The notes under the pieces are model-generated. The model did not search any database and was not told the origin of the DNA. It saw only the letters and a program-made list of their open reading frames with translations. Shown here one piece after another: positions 1-7,935 of a stretch of DNA of 64,000 bases (positions within the stretch are counted from its first letter, which is position 1; each line of letters starts with the position of its first letter). This DNA is from Schleiferilactobacillus perolens DSM 12744 (GTDB lineage: Bacteria; Bacillota; Bacilli; Lactobacillales; Lactobacillaceae): positions 256,228 through 320,227 of the forward strand of contig NZ_AZEC01000003.1 in assembly GCF_001435585.1 (NCBI RefSeq), in the 5' to 3' direction. The position numbers were made by a program, and so were the translations under genes.

Positions 1-516
1 ACCGCAGCCACTCACTGGTATCAGGTGATTAAACCATTGATCGTGGCAGATCAGCAGCAGGGTTCGCTGGCACTCACGGTGAGCCCGTTTGCAATTTCGC
101 AGAACCATCCGTTAAGTCGGATTGATAATGAAAACAATGGCATAGTGATTAACTCGGTCAATTTCCAAGAAATGCTGCTAGCGGGGCCAGGCGCGGGGGC
201 ATTGCCCACCGCCGGCTCCGTGATCGCAGATTTGGCGACAGTCGGTCACGCCATCCAGGCCCAACGCGTCCCTGTGTTTGCGCCACTAATAGCCGTTGGG
301 CCATCTTTGTTGCCGCCTGAGGCATACCGTGCACAGCGATTTTTGGCGTGGCAAGGATCAACACTGCCAGATACACTACCCGTGATTGATCGGCAGATTA
401 GTGCAAATGGCATAATTTATGCGTTAACACAATCTGTGAGTGTTGCAGAAGTGAGACTTTGGCAAGAAAAGTATCCGACACAATTGTTACGTCAATTTCC
501 AGTGCTAAGCGATTAA
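1..516 (+). CDS. hom: Homoserine dehydrogenase, C-terminal part (gene cut by window start)
   Basis: The frame is open from base 1, so the gene begins upstream of the window and only about 171 C-terminal codons are present. The end of the catalytic domain is clear: a GPGAGALPTAGSVIADL stretch near the end of the homoserine dehydrogenase fold, preceded by an SPFAISQNHPLS segment. The enzyme reduces aspartate semialdehyde to homoserine with NAD(P)H in threonine and methionine synthesis. The remaining C-terminal part after the GPGAGALPT motif (about 110 residues) is consistent with an ACT-type regulatory domain, but this is inferred from length only. No terminator is obvious before the next gene. 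Confidence 0.9.
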   Translation, partial: TAATHWYQVIKPLIVADQQQGSLALTVSPFAISQNHPLSRIDNENNGIVINSVNFQEMLLAGPGAGALPTAGSVIADLATVGHAIQAQRVPVFAPLIAVGPSLLPPEAYRAQRFLAWQGSTLPDTLPVIDRQISANGIIYALTQSVSVAEVRLWQEKYPTQLLRQFPVLSD

Positions 517-621
517 TGTGTAGATAATCGCCGCTATAATTAAAATATTATTGTTAATTTTTCCCACTTTATGGTACGCCTGAAGTGATCGAGATTATTT
601 TCACGGAAGGAGGGATCAGTC

Positions 622-1047
622 TTGCGGGTGGAGCTCGAACCTGTGTCCACGGATCAGGTGCCAGAAATCTTTCAGCATATCCGCGAGCGTTTGGTGGCCA
701 ACCAAATGGTGACTAACAAAGGTGAGATGATCAATCAGATCACGCCTTGGCCAGGATATGAAAAGACGGAAGTCAACGGTATTCGAGTGTTTCAGTATAT
801 CGATCTGCGCTGTCAGCCCACCATGACGATCGTTTCACCGATCATCACGGATGAGAGTTACGAAAAAGTAAGTAAACGACCACTTTGGCTGGTGATCTTA
901 TTGTGCTGGGACGGTCATACGGATCAGCTCAGTTTGGCTCACTTAGCCACGCAATTGCATAATGAAGAAGTGTCGCAAGAATTACGCAGTGTACCGCCAA
1001 GTCTCTTATCCGCGGCAATTCGCGGACTGATGGCTCGGGAGAATTAG
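622..1047 (+). CDS. Unknown 141-residue protein, possibly a degenerate PTS EIIA-2-like domain
   Basis: A TTG start follows a strong AAGGAGGG ribosome site seven bases upstream, so the gene is likely real. I do not recognise it with certainty. The second half (PLWLVILLCWDGHTDQLSLAHLATQL...) has the strand-helix pattern of fructose/mannitol-type PTS EIIA domains and of the EIIA-like modules of regulators. If that alignment is right, the phosphorylated histidine of the usual IPH motif is replaced (VFQ), so it would not accept phosphate. No membrane segment or signal peptide is visible. It has its own terminator and is not part of the following asp23 operon. Confidence 0.6.
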   Translation: MRVELEPVSTDQVPEIFQHIRERLVANQMVTNKGEMINQITPWPGYEKTEVNGIRVFQYIDLRCQPTMTIVSPIITDESYEKVSKRPLWLVILLCWDGHTDQLSLAHLATQLHNEEVSQELRSVPPSLLSAAIRGLMAREN

Positions 1048-1058
1048 TAATCAATAAT

Positions 1059-1102
1059 CAGCGTCTTTTCATCGATTCATGGGATGAAAGGACGCTGTTT
1101 TT
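1059..1102 (+). terminator. Intrinsic terminator after the 622-1047 gene
   Basis: CAGCGTC at 1059-1065 pairs with GACGCTG at 1091-1097, with a further ATCTTTTC-like inner pairing, followed by five T residues. Confidence 0.8.
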
Positions 1103-1282
1103 GAATGCACCGCCCTTGCCGCCTGTTTTAACTAGACCAGTATCCTCGCCAAGTATGCCTTGCTGGTCCCTGAAGCACTTCGCTACACTGGGAATATAGA
1201 GATGACGGCCAGTTGGCAATTCGCTGGCAATTGGATCTCTGAAGTTGGTATGGCGGATAGAACAGGAAGGTGAGGTGAACCA

Positions 1283-1825
1283 ATGCGTTCTGGAACGAAG
1301 CTCTTGTTGACTGTCCTGGGGGTGAGCGCACTGCTTGCACCATTAATGCTGCTGATTGTGGCGGCGCCAGCGGTCGATTGGTTGATGCCATTGCGCAACT
1401 GGATGACCACTCGATCTTGGATTGGCACTGTGGCAGCAATCTTGAGTATTTGGACATTATTGTTCTTGCTCGGGACCATTGCGCGGATTTTGTTCCGCAA
1501 GAGCACCACGAATCAATTGACGTTCAACACGGATCAAGGTCAGCTGCACATTTCTGAAACAGCGGTGGCCCGCACTGTGGAAAGGGCTATCGTGAGTCAG
1601 TATCCCGTGGTTAATGCAACTGTGGCGGTTTCTTTACTTGCACGGGGGCAAAAGGCCCGCGTTCGGGTAGAAGCGTTCACCCAACAGAACCAGGATTTGA
1701 AGCAGTTGGGGGCAGATATTGAACAAACCGTCCGCACCGCGCTGCAAAACACACTGGGGATTCCAGTGGAAAAAGTACGCGTGACAGTGGCCTCTGGCCG
1801 ACCGGCAGGGGCACGGGTGATTTGA
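1283..1825 (+). CDS. amaP: Alkaline-shock membrane anchor protein AmaP
   Basis: 180 residues with two N-terminal membrane helices (about residues 8-30 and 47-70) and a soluble C-terminal part (about 85-180) with the beta-alpha-beta pattern of Asp23/AmaP proteins. In staphylococci AmaP holds Asp23 at the membrane. It is first in a four-gene operon with a DUF2273 protein and two Asp23 proteins, the standard arrangement of this envelope-stress module. The ribosome site is GGAAGGTGAGG just upstream of the ATG. Upstream, 1214-1234 contains two direct TGGCAATT copies three bases apart; their role is unknown. Confidence 0.88.
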   Translation: MRSGTKLLLTVLGVSALLAPLMLLIVAAPAVDWLMPLRNWMTTRSWIGTVAAILSIWTLLFLLGTIARILFRKSTTNQLTFNTDQGQLHISETAVARTVERAIVSQYPVVNATVAVSLLARGQKARVRVEAFTQQNQDLKQLGADIEQTVRTALQNTLGIPVEKVRVTVASGRPAGARVI

Positions 1826-1841
1826 GAGAGGTGATTATGAT

Positions 1842-2024
1842 ATGAGCCAAGCAATGCGTTTTGCATTAATTGGGGGTCTCATTACCGCGGCGATTATCAT
1901 CACGGGGTTTTGGTCTGCTTTATTGATCGTGGTGGTGGCATTGATCTGCTGGGTCATTGGGGCCTTCCAAAGCGGTGAAATTTTACCAGTTTTGAAGAAT
2001 ATTCAGCGCATGTTGCAAAGCTAA
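1842..2024 (+). CDS. DUF2273 small membrane protein of the asp23 operon
   Basis: 60 residues, almost entirely two hydrophobic helices (about 7-25 and 24-42) with a short polar tail. Proteins of this type nearly always sit between amaP and asp23 and are thought to take part in anchoring the Asp23 complex at the membrane; the exact role is not established. It starts 17 bases after the amaP stop, so the two are co-transcribed. Confidence 0.85.
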   Translation: MSQAMRFALIGGLITAAIIITGFWSALLIVVVALICWVIGAFQSGEILPVLKNIQRMLQS

Positions 2025-2058
2025 CGGTTAATGGTAGAAGGAATGAGGTGTCAGGGGA

Positions 2059-2499
2059 ATGGAAATGACGAATACGGCAGTAACGAATACACCGACGGTG
2101 GATACACTAACTTTTTCAGACAATGTGATCACCAAAATTGCCGGGATTGCCATCCGCGAGGTGGATGGGGTATTGGCACTCAATGGCGGGTTCTTCGATG
2201 ATTTGGCCGACAAATTCCGCTCACGTGTCGATCTGACGAAGGGCATCAGTGCCGAAGTGGGCGATAAACAGACGGCCATTGATGTCGATTTGGTACTGGA
2301 ATACGGGCGCGATGCCCAAGAGATCTTCACTCAAATCTGTGAACGGGTGCGCCAACGCATCGAGGGGATGACCGGTTTGAGTGTGGTGGAACTTAATGTG
2401 CATGTAAGCGACGTGCTGACCCGGGAAGCGTGGCGCAAACAAGCGTCTGATAATGAAATTGCCCGGCAAAAGAAATTAGCAGCACAAGCCACTGCCTAA
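2059..2499 (+). CDS. Asp23/Gls24 family envelope stress protein (first copy)
   Basis: 146 residues, soluble, with the Asp23 signature: a conserved start (TFSDNVITKIAGIAIREVDGVLALNG), a central VDLVLEYGRDAQEIFTQICERVRQRIEGMTGL segment and a VNVHVSDVLT-type ending. Asp23/Gls24 proteins are abundant, lie under the membrane and respond to alkaline or cell-wall stress. The second copy follows 33 bases later and shares the same motifs, which points to an old tandem duplication typical of lactobacilli. Confidence 0.92.
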   Translation: MEMTNTAVTNTPTVDTLTFSDNVITKIAGIAIREVDGVLALNGGFFDDLADKFRSRVDLTKGISAEVGDKQTAIDVDLVLEYGRDAQEIFTQICERVRQRIEGMTGLSVVELNVHVSDVLTREAWRKQASDNEIARQKKLAAQATA

Positions 2500-2532
2500 C
2501 TGAATAACTCAAATGAGAAAGGATGTTTTTCA

Positions 2533-2940
2533 ATGACAACAGCAACGATGGATCCTAAAGCAATGACGAATGTAAATAAGGAGCTCTCCTTTAACGATAA
2601 TGTAGTGGCCAAGGTCGCTGCCCGTGCCGCTAGCGATATTGATGGGGTACTTGATCTTAAGGGTAACATGATGGACAACATGACCAATATGTTCACTTCT
2701 GGCGATACCCGCGGAGTCAGCGTGGATGTCCAAGAAAATCAAGAAGTAGCCGTATCCTTCGATGCCGTTTTGGAATATGGCAAGAGTGCGCCGGCAATTT
2801 TTGACCGGGTGGTAGCCACAGTATGCAAGACTATTCCTGAGTTAACCGGTCTGAAGGTGACTGAAGTAAAGATGGACGTGAAGGACATGTTGACGCGGGA
2901 AGAATGGAATGAAAGTAATAAGCAAGAAGACGAGAAGTAA
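2533..2940 (+). CDS. Asp23/Gls24 family envelope stress protein (second copy)
   Basis: 135 residues, paralogous to the preceding gene: LSFNDNVVAKVAARAASDIDGVLDLKG at the start and FDAVLEYGKSAPAIFDRVVATVCKTIPELTGL in the middle. The N-terminus has a short methionine-rich extension, and the tail is highly charged (NKQEDEK). It is the last gene of the amaP operon and is followed by a strong 20-bp terminator hairpin. The start follows an AGAAAGGA ribosome site. Confidence 0.92.
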   Translation: MTTATMDPKAMTNVNKELSFNDNVVAKVAARAASDIDGVLDLKGNMMDNMTNMFTSGDTRGVSVDVQENQEVAVSFDAVLEYGKSAPAIFDRVVATVCKTIPELTGLKVTEVKMDVKDMLTREEWNESNKQEDEK

Positions 2941-2955
2941 GATCGCATACGCATA

Positions 2956-3004
2956 AAAGAACGGATTTGATGGCAAATGCATTCTGCCATCAAATCCGTT
3001 CTTT
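2956..3004. terminator. Strong bidirectional terminator after the asp23 operon
   Basis: A perfect 20-bp stem (2956-2975 with 2985-3004) and a nine-base loop. The stem begins with AAAG and ends with CTTT, so U-tracts are modest, but stem strength and position make it the operon end. Confidence 0.85.
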
Positions 3005-3114
3005 AATTGCCGGAAAACCAGCGACCACGTTTGCTTTTGTTTAGTATTGATAATTCGTGATATTTGACGTTTTAGCGCTAATCCCCTCAAAGAGACCGGT
3101 ATCATTCATCTTCG

Positions 3115-3147
3115 AAACAATTACTTGCATCGTGCAAGTAATTGTTT
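3115..3147. repeat. Perfect 15-bp inverted repeat in the 3.0-4.0 kb gene-free region
   Basis: AAACAATTACTTGCA at 3115-3129 is followed by TCG and then its exact complement at 3133-3147. No long T-run follows, so it may be an operator or a processing site as easily as a terminator. The surrounding 3005-3350 is AT-rich and shows no convincing gene. Confidence 0.7.
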
Positions 3148-3359
3148 GTCCAGAAATGAACAGTTATTTTACAAAGTCTTTACTGAATTCGAGAACTTGA
3201 CCTTCAAGGAGACTGTCAGACCGGTTTTTCCCAGAAAATACAAAATATTTTTGTAAAAAATGGAATAACGGCTGTTATTCATACTTTATTCATAAAATCC
3301 CGTTAATATAGATAACGGTTGAGATAGTTCTTAACCACCCCAATAATTCAACTTTTTTC

Positions 3360-3463
3360 ATTTCCTTCCCCCCAAGTGAACATGAAAAAAAAGGCTGACG
3401 GTCCCCCAACCGCCAGCCACCCTTACTCCTTTTACCGCTGGTCCCCCAACCAGCGGTTTTTTT
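3360..3463 (+). ncRNA. Candidate small RNA 3' region: two hairpins with identical C-rich loops
   Basis: Hairpin 1 (3393-3418, one mismatch) and hairpin 2 (3435-3456, perfect 8-bp stem) both show the same six-base loop CCCCCA closed by GGT/ACC. Hairpin 2 runs into seven T residues and so is an intrinsic terminator. A single-stranded CCTTCCCCCC lies just upstream at 3364-3373. C-rich loops of this kind are used by Gram-positive trans-acting RNAs to pair with Shine-Dalgarno sequences; that parallel is inference. A 27-codon ATG frame (3382-3465) runs through both hairpins but lacks a ribosome site. The 5' end and promoter could not be fixed. Confidence 0.45.
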
Positions 3464-3468
3464 AATGC

Positions 3469-3826
3469 AGAGGGCGGAGGCCGACGTTCAGAAGCGGCGT
3501 CAGAAGGCAAGGCAGGCAGAAAACCCGTCCTTAGGTTTTTTGCCTGCCTTGCCTTCTGACATAGCTTCTGTAGGCCGGAGCCCGTTTATGCAGGCAGCCG
3601 ATCCCCGCACTTAGGTTTTATGCTTGCCCTGCCTTGTGTTCTAGCTTCTGGTCCGCGGAGCCCGTTTACGGAACAGGCAGAAAACCCGTCCTTAGTTTTT
3701 TTGCCTGTCTTGCCTTCTGACATAGCTTCTGTCGGCCGGAGCCCGTTTATGCGGGCAGCCGATCCCCGCACTTTTATGCTTGCCCTGCCTTGTGTTCTAG
3801 CTTCTGGGGCGCGGAGCCCGTTTCAC
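3469..3826 (+). repeat. Family A hairpin repeat, expanded tandem array
   Basis: The first unit (3469-3597) is a long hairpin. An outer stem GGGC/GCCC flanks GGCC/GGCC, then come CAGAAGC/GCTTCTG and a perfect 19-bp inner stem (3499-3517 with 3542-3560) capped by a conserved AAAACCCGTCCTTAGGTTTT. Three further degenerate units follow, each ending in GGAGCCCGTTT (near 3586, 3657, 3739 and 3814). Other copies are at 21169-21370 and 45261-45384, with a remnant near 23000. Open frames crossing this array are repeat artefacts. Confidence 0.85.
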
Positions 3827-3912
3827 GAAAAGCACACCCCATCATCAACCAAACCACAATCCTATTTTCCCCAATGTTGCATTTCTGTAAGTCGAAAAAA
3901 CAGTCATGAAAG

Positions 3913-3941
3913 TTTCAACCCGCCCACATTTCTGCTATGCT
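3913..3941 (+). promoter_or_regulatory. Promoter of the ABC transporter operon
   Basis: TTTCAA (3913-3918), a 17-base spacer and TATGCT (3936-3941) with an extended TGC just before the -10, 44 bases upstream of the ATPase start. Confidence 0.55.
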
Positions 3942-3984
3942 TTCCTTAATGGAGTGAACGACTCTAAGGAAGGCAGGTATTATT

Positions 3985-4926
3985 ATGGCAGATACGACAG
4001 ACAACACCGTCGTGGTCGATAAACTGTCCAAGAAGATGCATTATGTCCAGATTCTGAAGGATGTTTCCTTCACTGTTCAAAAGGGCCGAATTCTTGGATT
4101 GTTGGGACCAAACGGTGCAGGCAAGACGACAACACTGCGGATCATGGTTCATTTGATGCGTCCCAGCGCTGGCAGCGTCAGTATTATGGGCGAGGATGTG
4201 CAAAAAAACTTTACACAGGCCATTCGTCACGTTGGGGCCATGATTGAAGCACCTGAATTTTATAATTATCTATCGGGATTTAAAAATTTACGCTTGTTGG
4301 CAGATATGAGCCGCAAGCGGATTTCTGATGATGATATTAATGCAGTCATTAAAACAGTGGGGCTGGCTAACCACGGCAATGCCAAAGTGAAGACATACTC
4401 TTTAGGGATGCGCCAACGCTTGGGCGTGGCCCAGGCCATTTTGCATAAACCGGAAGTGTTACTCTTGGATGAACCGTTTAATGGTCTTGATCCAGCCGGT
4501 TCCCATGATTTTCGGATTCTGATGGGCCAATTACGTGATCAAGGCACTAGCATTGTGATTTCCAGTCATATTTTGAGTGATATTCAAGCGCTCGCGGATG
4601 ACTTAGTGGTGTTACAACACGGGGAGGTCACATACACCGGGACCATGGATGAACTGGTTTCCCATGGGACAAATCACATTCGTCTAGTGACTGCCAAGCC
4701 GGATGACACCGTGGTGATCTTGCAACAAATGGCTGCGCACTATACGCGGAAAGATGATGCCTTTGACATCACAGTGGATACCAATATTGATCCCCATGAT
4801 TACCAGAAGAAGCTGGCAGAAACCCTGTTCAATGCCGGCATTCCGGTCACGACCATGCAACTGCAACAGGCCAGTCTGGAAGAAAGCTTCCTGGCGTTGA
4901 CCAAACAAGAGGAAGGGGACAAGTAA
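3985..4926 (+). CDS. ABC transporter ATP-binding protein (bacitracin/lantibiotic-type exporter family)
   Basis: 313 residues. Walker A is GPNGAGKTT near residue 40, the signature is YSLGMRQRLGVAQA, and Walker B with the catalytic Glu is VLLLDEPFNGLDP. The domain order and C-terminal extension of about 80 residues match the BcrA/DrrA type of single-domain ATPases that pair with a separate six-helix permease, which here follows two bases after the stop. Such pairs export peptides or drugs or remodel the envelope; the substrate cannot be told from sequence. No regulator or two-component system adjoins it. Confidence 0.9.
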   Translation: MADTTDNTVVVDKLSKKMHYVQILKDVSFTVQKGRILGLLGPNGAGKTTTLRIMVHLMRPSAGSVSIMGEDVQKNFTQAIRHVGAMIEAPEFYNYLSGFKNLRLLADMSRKRISDDDINAVIKTVGLANHGNAKVKTYSLGMRQRLGVAQAILHKPEVLLLDEPFNGLDPAGSHDFRILMGQLRDQGTSIVISSHILSDIQALADDLVVLQHGEVTYTGTMDELVSHGTNHIRLVTAKPDDTVVILQQMAAHYTRKDDAFDITVDTNIDPHDYQKKLAETLFNAGIPVTTMQLQQASLEESFLALTKQEEGDK

Positions 4927-4928
4927 CC

Positions 4929-5759
4929 ATGTTTAATCTTTATCGAAACGAAATGCGTAAACTGTGGGCTAAAAAGTCCTCTTGGATCTTGCTATTGATT
5001 AGTTTAACTTTGGCGGCATTAACCGCTTGGGGCATGAAGGCGTTGAATACTGCGATTACCAGCGGCGCTAATTCAGCTTCAACAGCTGGGGTGAGCGGCG
5101 GCAGCAAGGCGGCCGATGCCTTTTTGGCTATTTTCTCAATGGGCAATAGTTTAGTCTCCATTTTTGCCATTGTCATCACGGCCATCATCATTACGGAAGA
5201 ATTTTCTAAAAACACCATTAAAATTCTTTTGACGCGACCATACAGTCGGCACGCCATCCTGTTTTCTAAGTTCTTAGCCTCGCTAAGCTATCTGTTGATT
5301 TCCAGCCTGACCGTGTATGTGTTCTCGATTTTACTCACCGGTGCCTTCTTCGGCTTTGGTGGATTGACGCGGACGGTCACTCAGGGAATGAATGCCTATG
5401 TGTACGGTATTGCCGCAGTGGGTACGGCTTTCCTGGCCAATGCAATTTACTTGGCACTGGTCTTCATTCTTGCCGCGGGTATGCGTTCGCAGGGACTGGC
5501 GATCACTTTCAGTATCTTGATGACTTTTGTCGTGGGTATTTTCTCTGAATTACTCACGATGTTAATGATGACTAAACACTGGTACTGGTTAAAATGGAAT
5601 CCATTCAACCTCTTAAACTTCAATCCACTAGTCAAAGCGTCTTCGAGTCCGGCGGCGCTGAGTCCAGTGGGTGGGATCATTGGTTTACTGGTCTATACCG
5701 CAATTTTCTACCTAATTGCCGATTACATCTTTAACCGGCGAGACGTTTCCTTGTCTTAA
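4929..5759 (+). CDS. ABC transporter permease (ABC-2 type)
   Basis: 276 residues with a short cytosolic N-terminus (MFNLYRNEMRKLWAKKSSWILL), a first membrane helix, an extracellular loop rich in Ser/Ala/Gly and five more hydrophobic segments, including FAIVITAIIITEEFSKNTIKILLTRPYSR, a pattern typical of ABC-2 permeases. It is the membrane partner of the preceding ATPase, with only two bases between them, and the operon ends at the hairpin that follows. Confidence 0.88.
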   Translation: MFNLYRNEMRKLWAKKSSWILLLISLTLAALTAWGMKALNTAITSGANSASTAGVSGGSKAADAFLAIFSMGNSLVSIFAIVITAIIITEEFSKNTIKILLTRPYSRHAILFSKFLASLSYLLISSLTVYVFSILLTGAFFGFGGLTRTVTQGMNAYVYGIAAVGTAFLANAIYLALVFILAAGMRSQGLAITFSILMTFVVGIFSELLTMLMMTKHWYWLKWNPFNLLNFNPLVKASSSPAALSPVGGIIGLLVYTAIFYLIADYIFNRRDVSLS

Positions 5760-5773
5760 TCGATGGACAGCAA

Positions 5774-5804
5774 AAAGCAGCTTCCAAATGGAGGCTGCTT
5801 TTTT
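5774..5804. terminator. Bidirectional terminator between the ABC operon and czcD
   Basis: The AAAGCAGCTTCC stem pairs with GGAGGCTGCTTTT around an AAAT loop, with A and T tracts on the two sides. It serves the converging genes on both strands. Confidence 0.85.
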
Positions 5805-5818
5805 GATGCTGGTTCGTT

Positions 5819-6712
5819 TTAAACGGAATGATCCGTGGATTCATCGGTCAACCGGCCCAGTTCGACCTGGGTGGTCACGTGACAGATATCATATTGAGAC
5901 GTTAATAGACGATCACAGCGTTCTAGAAACGCGTTGTTGCCATCCATGGTATCTCGGACCAAATGAACGGTGCACGCATTCTCCGTCGTGCTCAGCGGCC
6001 AAATGTGCAGGTCATGAATTTCAATCACACTGGGCATTTTCAATAAGGATTGTTTAACGTGGTCTAAGTCGATGTTTTTCGGCACAACGTCTAGAGAAAG
6101 CCGGGTCGCGTCCATGAACAAATGCCAGGTGCTGATTAAAATGATCACCGCAATAATCAAACTGATGACCGGATCAAGCCAGTACCAATCGGTGAACAGC
6201 ATAACGATCCCAGCAATGACCACACCCACAGAAACGGCGGTATCGGCGGCCATGTGCAAGAAAGCCCCACGAATATTCAGATCGTTCTTTTGCCCCGATA
6301 AGAATAGAAAGGCAGTCAATCCGTTGATGACCACGCCGACAGCGGCGACAATGATCACTGACCAACCTGAGACCGGCGCCGGGTGCTGAACTCTCTGGAC
6401 GGCTTCAATGATGATCCCGCCAATGGCCACGAGTAGAATCATGGCGTTGAGCAAAGCAGCTAAGATGGACGACCGTTTGTAGCCATACGTAAATTTTTTA
6501 GTAGCGGCCCGTTGACTGAGAATCATGGCCACCCAAGAAATTACAAGTCCTAAGACATCCGATAAATTATGTCCGGCATCCGCTACCAGGGCTAATGACC
6601 CCATGGTGAGTCCGACACCGCCCTCAATGATAATAAATGCCGCATTTAAGCCAATGCCCCATTTGAAGGCCGCCGTATGATCCTTCGGCGGTTCAGCGTG
6701 AACATGTGCCAT
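5819..6712 (-). CDS. czcD: Cation diffusion facilitator (zinc/cadmium/cobalt exporter)
   Basis: 297 residues, six membrane helices and a C-terminal cytosolic domain. The metal-site motif is ALVADAGHNLSDVLGL (HxxxD in helix 2), with a second TAVSVGVVIAG-type region in helix 5 (HMAADTAVS). The short N-terminal MAHVHAEP carries two His residues. CDF proteins exchange Zn(II) or similar ions for protons and protect against metal stress. The upstream region holds an ArsR/CzrA-like operator, so metal-dependent control is likely, but no ArsR gene is adjacent. Confidence 0.9.
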   Translation of the reverse strand: MAHVHAEPPKDHTAAFKWGIGLNAAFIIIEGGVGLTMGSLALVADAGHNLSDVLGLVISWVAMILSQRAATKKFTYGYKRSSILAALLNAMILLVAIGGIIIEAVQRVQHPAPVSGWSVIIVAAVGVVINGLTAFLFLSGQKNDLNIRGAFLHMAADTAVSVGVVIAGIVMLFTDWYWLDPVISLIIAVIILISTWHLFMDATRLSLDVVPKNIDLDHVKQSLLKMPSVIEIHDLHIWPLSTTENACTVHLVRDTMDGNNAFLERCDRLLTSQYDICHVTTQVELGRLTDESTDHSV

Positions 6713-6740
6713 AAAAATGCACCTCCCAATTTTTCGACAA

Positions 6741-6770
6741 CATATGAATACATGAACATATCTTCATATG
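6741..6770. promoter_or_regulatory. ArsR/CzrA-like operator upstream of czcD
   Basis: CATATGAA (6741-6748) and TTCATATG (6763-6770) form an inverted repeat that encloses ATGAACATATCTTCAT, itself close to the TGAA-N6-TTCA core bound by ArsR/SmtB-family zinc and cadmium sensors. It lies about 30-60 bases upstream of the czcD start. Confidence 0.6.
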
Positions 6771-6788
6771 TATTGTAACACCGCGAGC

Positions 6789-6827
6789 AAAAGAAAACAC
6801 CAGCGAGTTGAAAAAACAGGCTGGTGT
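6789..6827 (-). terminator. Terminator of the asparaginase-like gene
   Basis: Read on the minus strand, ACACCAGC pairs with GCTGGTGT (6820-6827 with 6797-6804), followed by TTTTCTTTT. Confidence 0.7.
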
Positions 6828-6833
6828 GGGTAA

Positions 6834-7742
6834 TTAGTTTGTTTTGAGCGGGGTGATTATGGGGTGATCTCCATTGGGGGCCGCATTGTACACCTGGACT
6901 GGACCATCCGCTTGCGCCACAGCAAAGGGGAAAGGAACATTTGTGGCAATACCAAAGTCGCCATCGGCCCGCAATGCCACATAAGAAAATTCCCGCGGCT
7001 TTTCTCCCCGATCTTGAAGCTTGGCAATAAACGGATAAACCGCCTGGCGCAATGCCTCAGTGGCGCTGAGGCCGGTACCCATGAGGCGGACGGTTTCATA
7101 ACTCAAACTGGCTTTCATGATATCTTCGCCCATACCTGTTGCGGCGGCACCGCCAATCTGACTATCGACGTAATAGCCGGCACCGGGGAGAGGGGAGTCA
7201 CCAACACGGCCGGTTCGTTTCATGAATAAACCCGAAGTTGAGGTGCCCACTGCCATGCGCTGCTGACTGTCCAGGGCCAGCATACAAACAGTATCGTGAC
7301 CATCATAGGGATTGAGTTCACTGTTTGCCAATTGTTTCTGCTTTTCTGTCCATTTTTGCGCTGCCTTGGGGGTCAACATGTTTTTTAAAACAAAACCGTG
7401 GGTGCTGGCATATTCAGTGGCTCCGGTGCCCACCAGCAAATTATTGGCCGGTTCTTGAGCCAGTGCTTGGGCGACGGCAATTGGGTTAGCGATATCCCGG
7501 GCGCCGGCAACCGCCCCAATACGGAAATTATCGCCGTTCATAAAGGCCGCATCGGTTTCGACGATTCCGGCGGCATTGGGCAATCCACCAAAGCCCACAG
7601 ATTGAAAGTTGGGATTATCTTCTACAGCTTTAATGGCCGTGACCACCGCATCGCCGGCCCAAGCATCGTTTTGCAGCTGGGGCATGGCGGCGGCAAGTCC
7701 GGTGGCGGCCATCTCCCACGTACCGATCATGGTTATTGACAT
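6834..7742 (-). CDS. Glycosylasparaginase / isoaspartyl peptidase-type N-terminal nucleophile hydrolase
   Basis: 302 residues from the ATG at 7742, chosen because GGAGG sits eight to nine bases upstream; another ATG nine bases earlier abuts the ribosome site. The N-terminal half holds GTWEMA and the Asn/Gly-rich FGGLPN. The cleavage and nucleophile region is DGHDTVCMLALD, where Thr would become the new N-terminus after self-cleavage. GRVGDSPLPGAGYYVD is the substrate-site signature of the family. Known members hydrolyse N4-(GlcNAc)-asparagine or isoaspartyl dipeptides; no signal peptide is seen, so it acts in the cytosol. The exact substrate is uncertain. Confidence 0.85.
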   Translation of the reverse strand: MSITMIGTWEMAATGLAAAMPQLQNDAWAGDAVVTAIKAVEDNPNFQSVGFGGLPNAAGIVETDAAFMNGDNFRIGAVAGARDIANPIAVAQALAQEPANNLLVGTGATEYASTHGFVLKNMLTPKAAQKWTEKQKQLANSELNPYDGHDTVCMLALDSQQRMAVGTSTSGLFMKRTGRVGDSPLPGAGYYVDSQIGGAAATGMGEDIMKASLSYETVRLMGTGLSATEALRQAVYPFIAKLQDRGEKPREFSYVALRADGDFGIATNVPFPFAVAQADGPVQVYNAAPNGDHPIITPLKTN

Positions 7743-7818
7743 CACAATCATCCTCCAGTATTGAGTTGAATACCGTTACATTATCCCACACCAGAACGAC
7801 CGGGGGCCATTTTGCGGG

Positions 7819-7852
7819 CAAAAAAAGAGAACTCGCACATGCTGTACGAGTC
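7819..7852 (-). terminator. Probable terminator of the GNAT gene
   Basis: On the minus strand a short ACTCG/CGAGT stem is followed by TTCTCTTTTTTT. The stem is short, so the call is tentative. Confidence 0.4.
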
Positions 7853-7935
7853 CAACCTTCTCCCCAAACGAACAATTACATTGTAGCGCTTACACGACTG
7901 AAATACCAGCCTTTTTTAGAATAATAAGCCACAAA

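Noticed and set aside
3290..3361. A 23-codon minus-strand frame for a hydrophobic peptide (MKKVELLGWLRTISTVIYINGIL)
   Set aside because: The purine-rich stretch is almost touching the ATG and no promoter is clear; kept only as an alternative explanation for the region (type I toxin).
3382..3465. A 27-codon ATG frame through the two C-loop hairpins
   Set aside because: No ribosome site, and the sequence is fully explained by two hairpins and a terminator.
3620..3949. A 109-codon open frame with repeated LALPCVLASG and RSPF segments
   Set aside because: It is a translation of the tandem family A repeat; no ribosome site, and similar frames occur in other copies (21242-21451).
7880..7893. A cre-like sequence upstream of the asparaginase-like gene
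   Set aside because: Only about 11 of 14 positions match and no promoter could be placed next to it.
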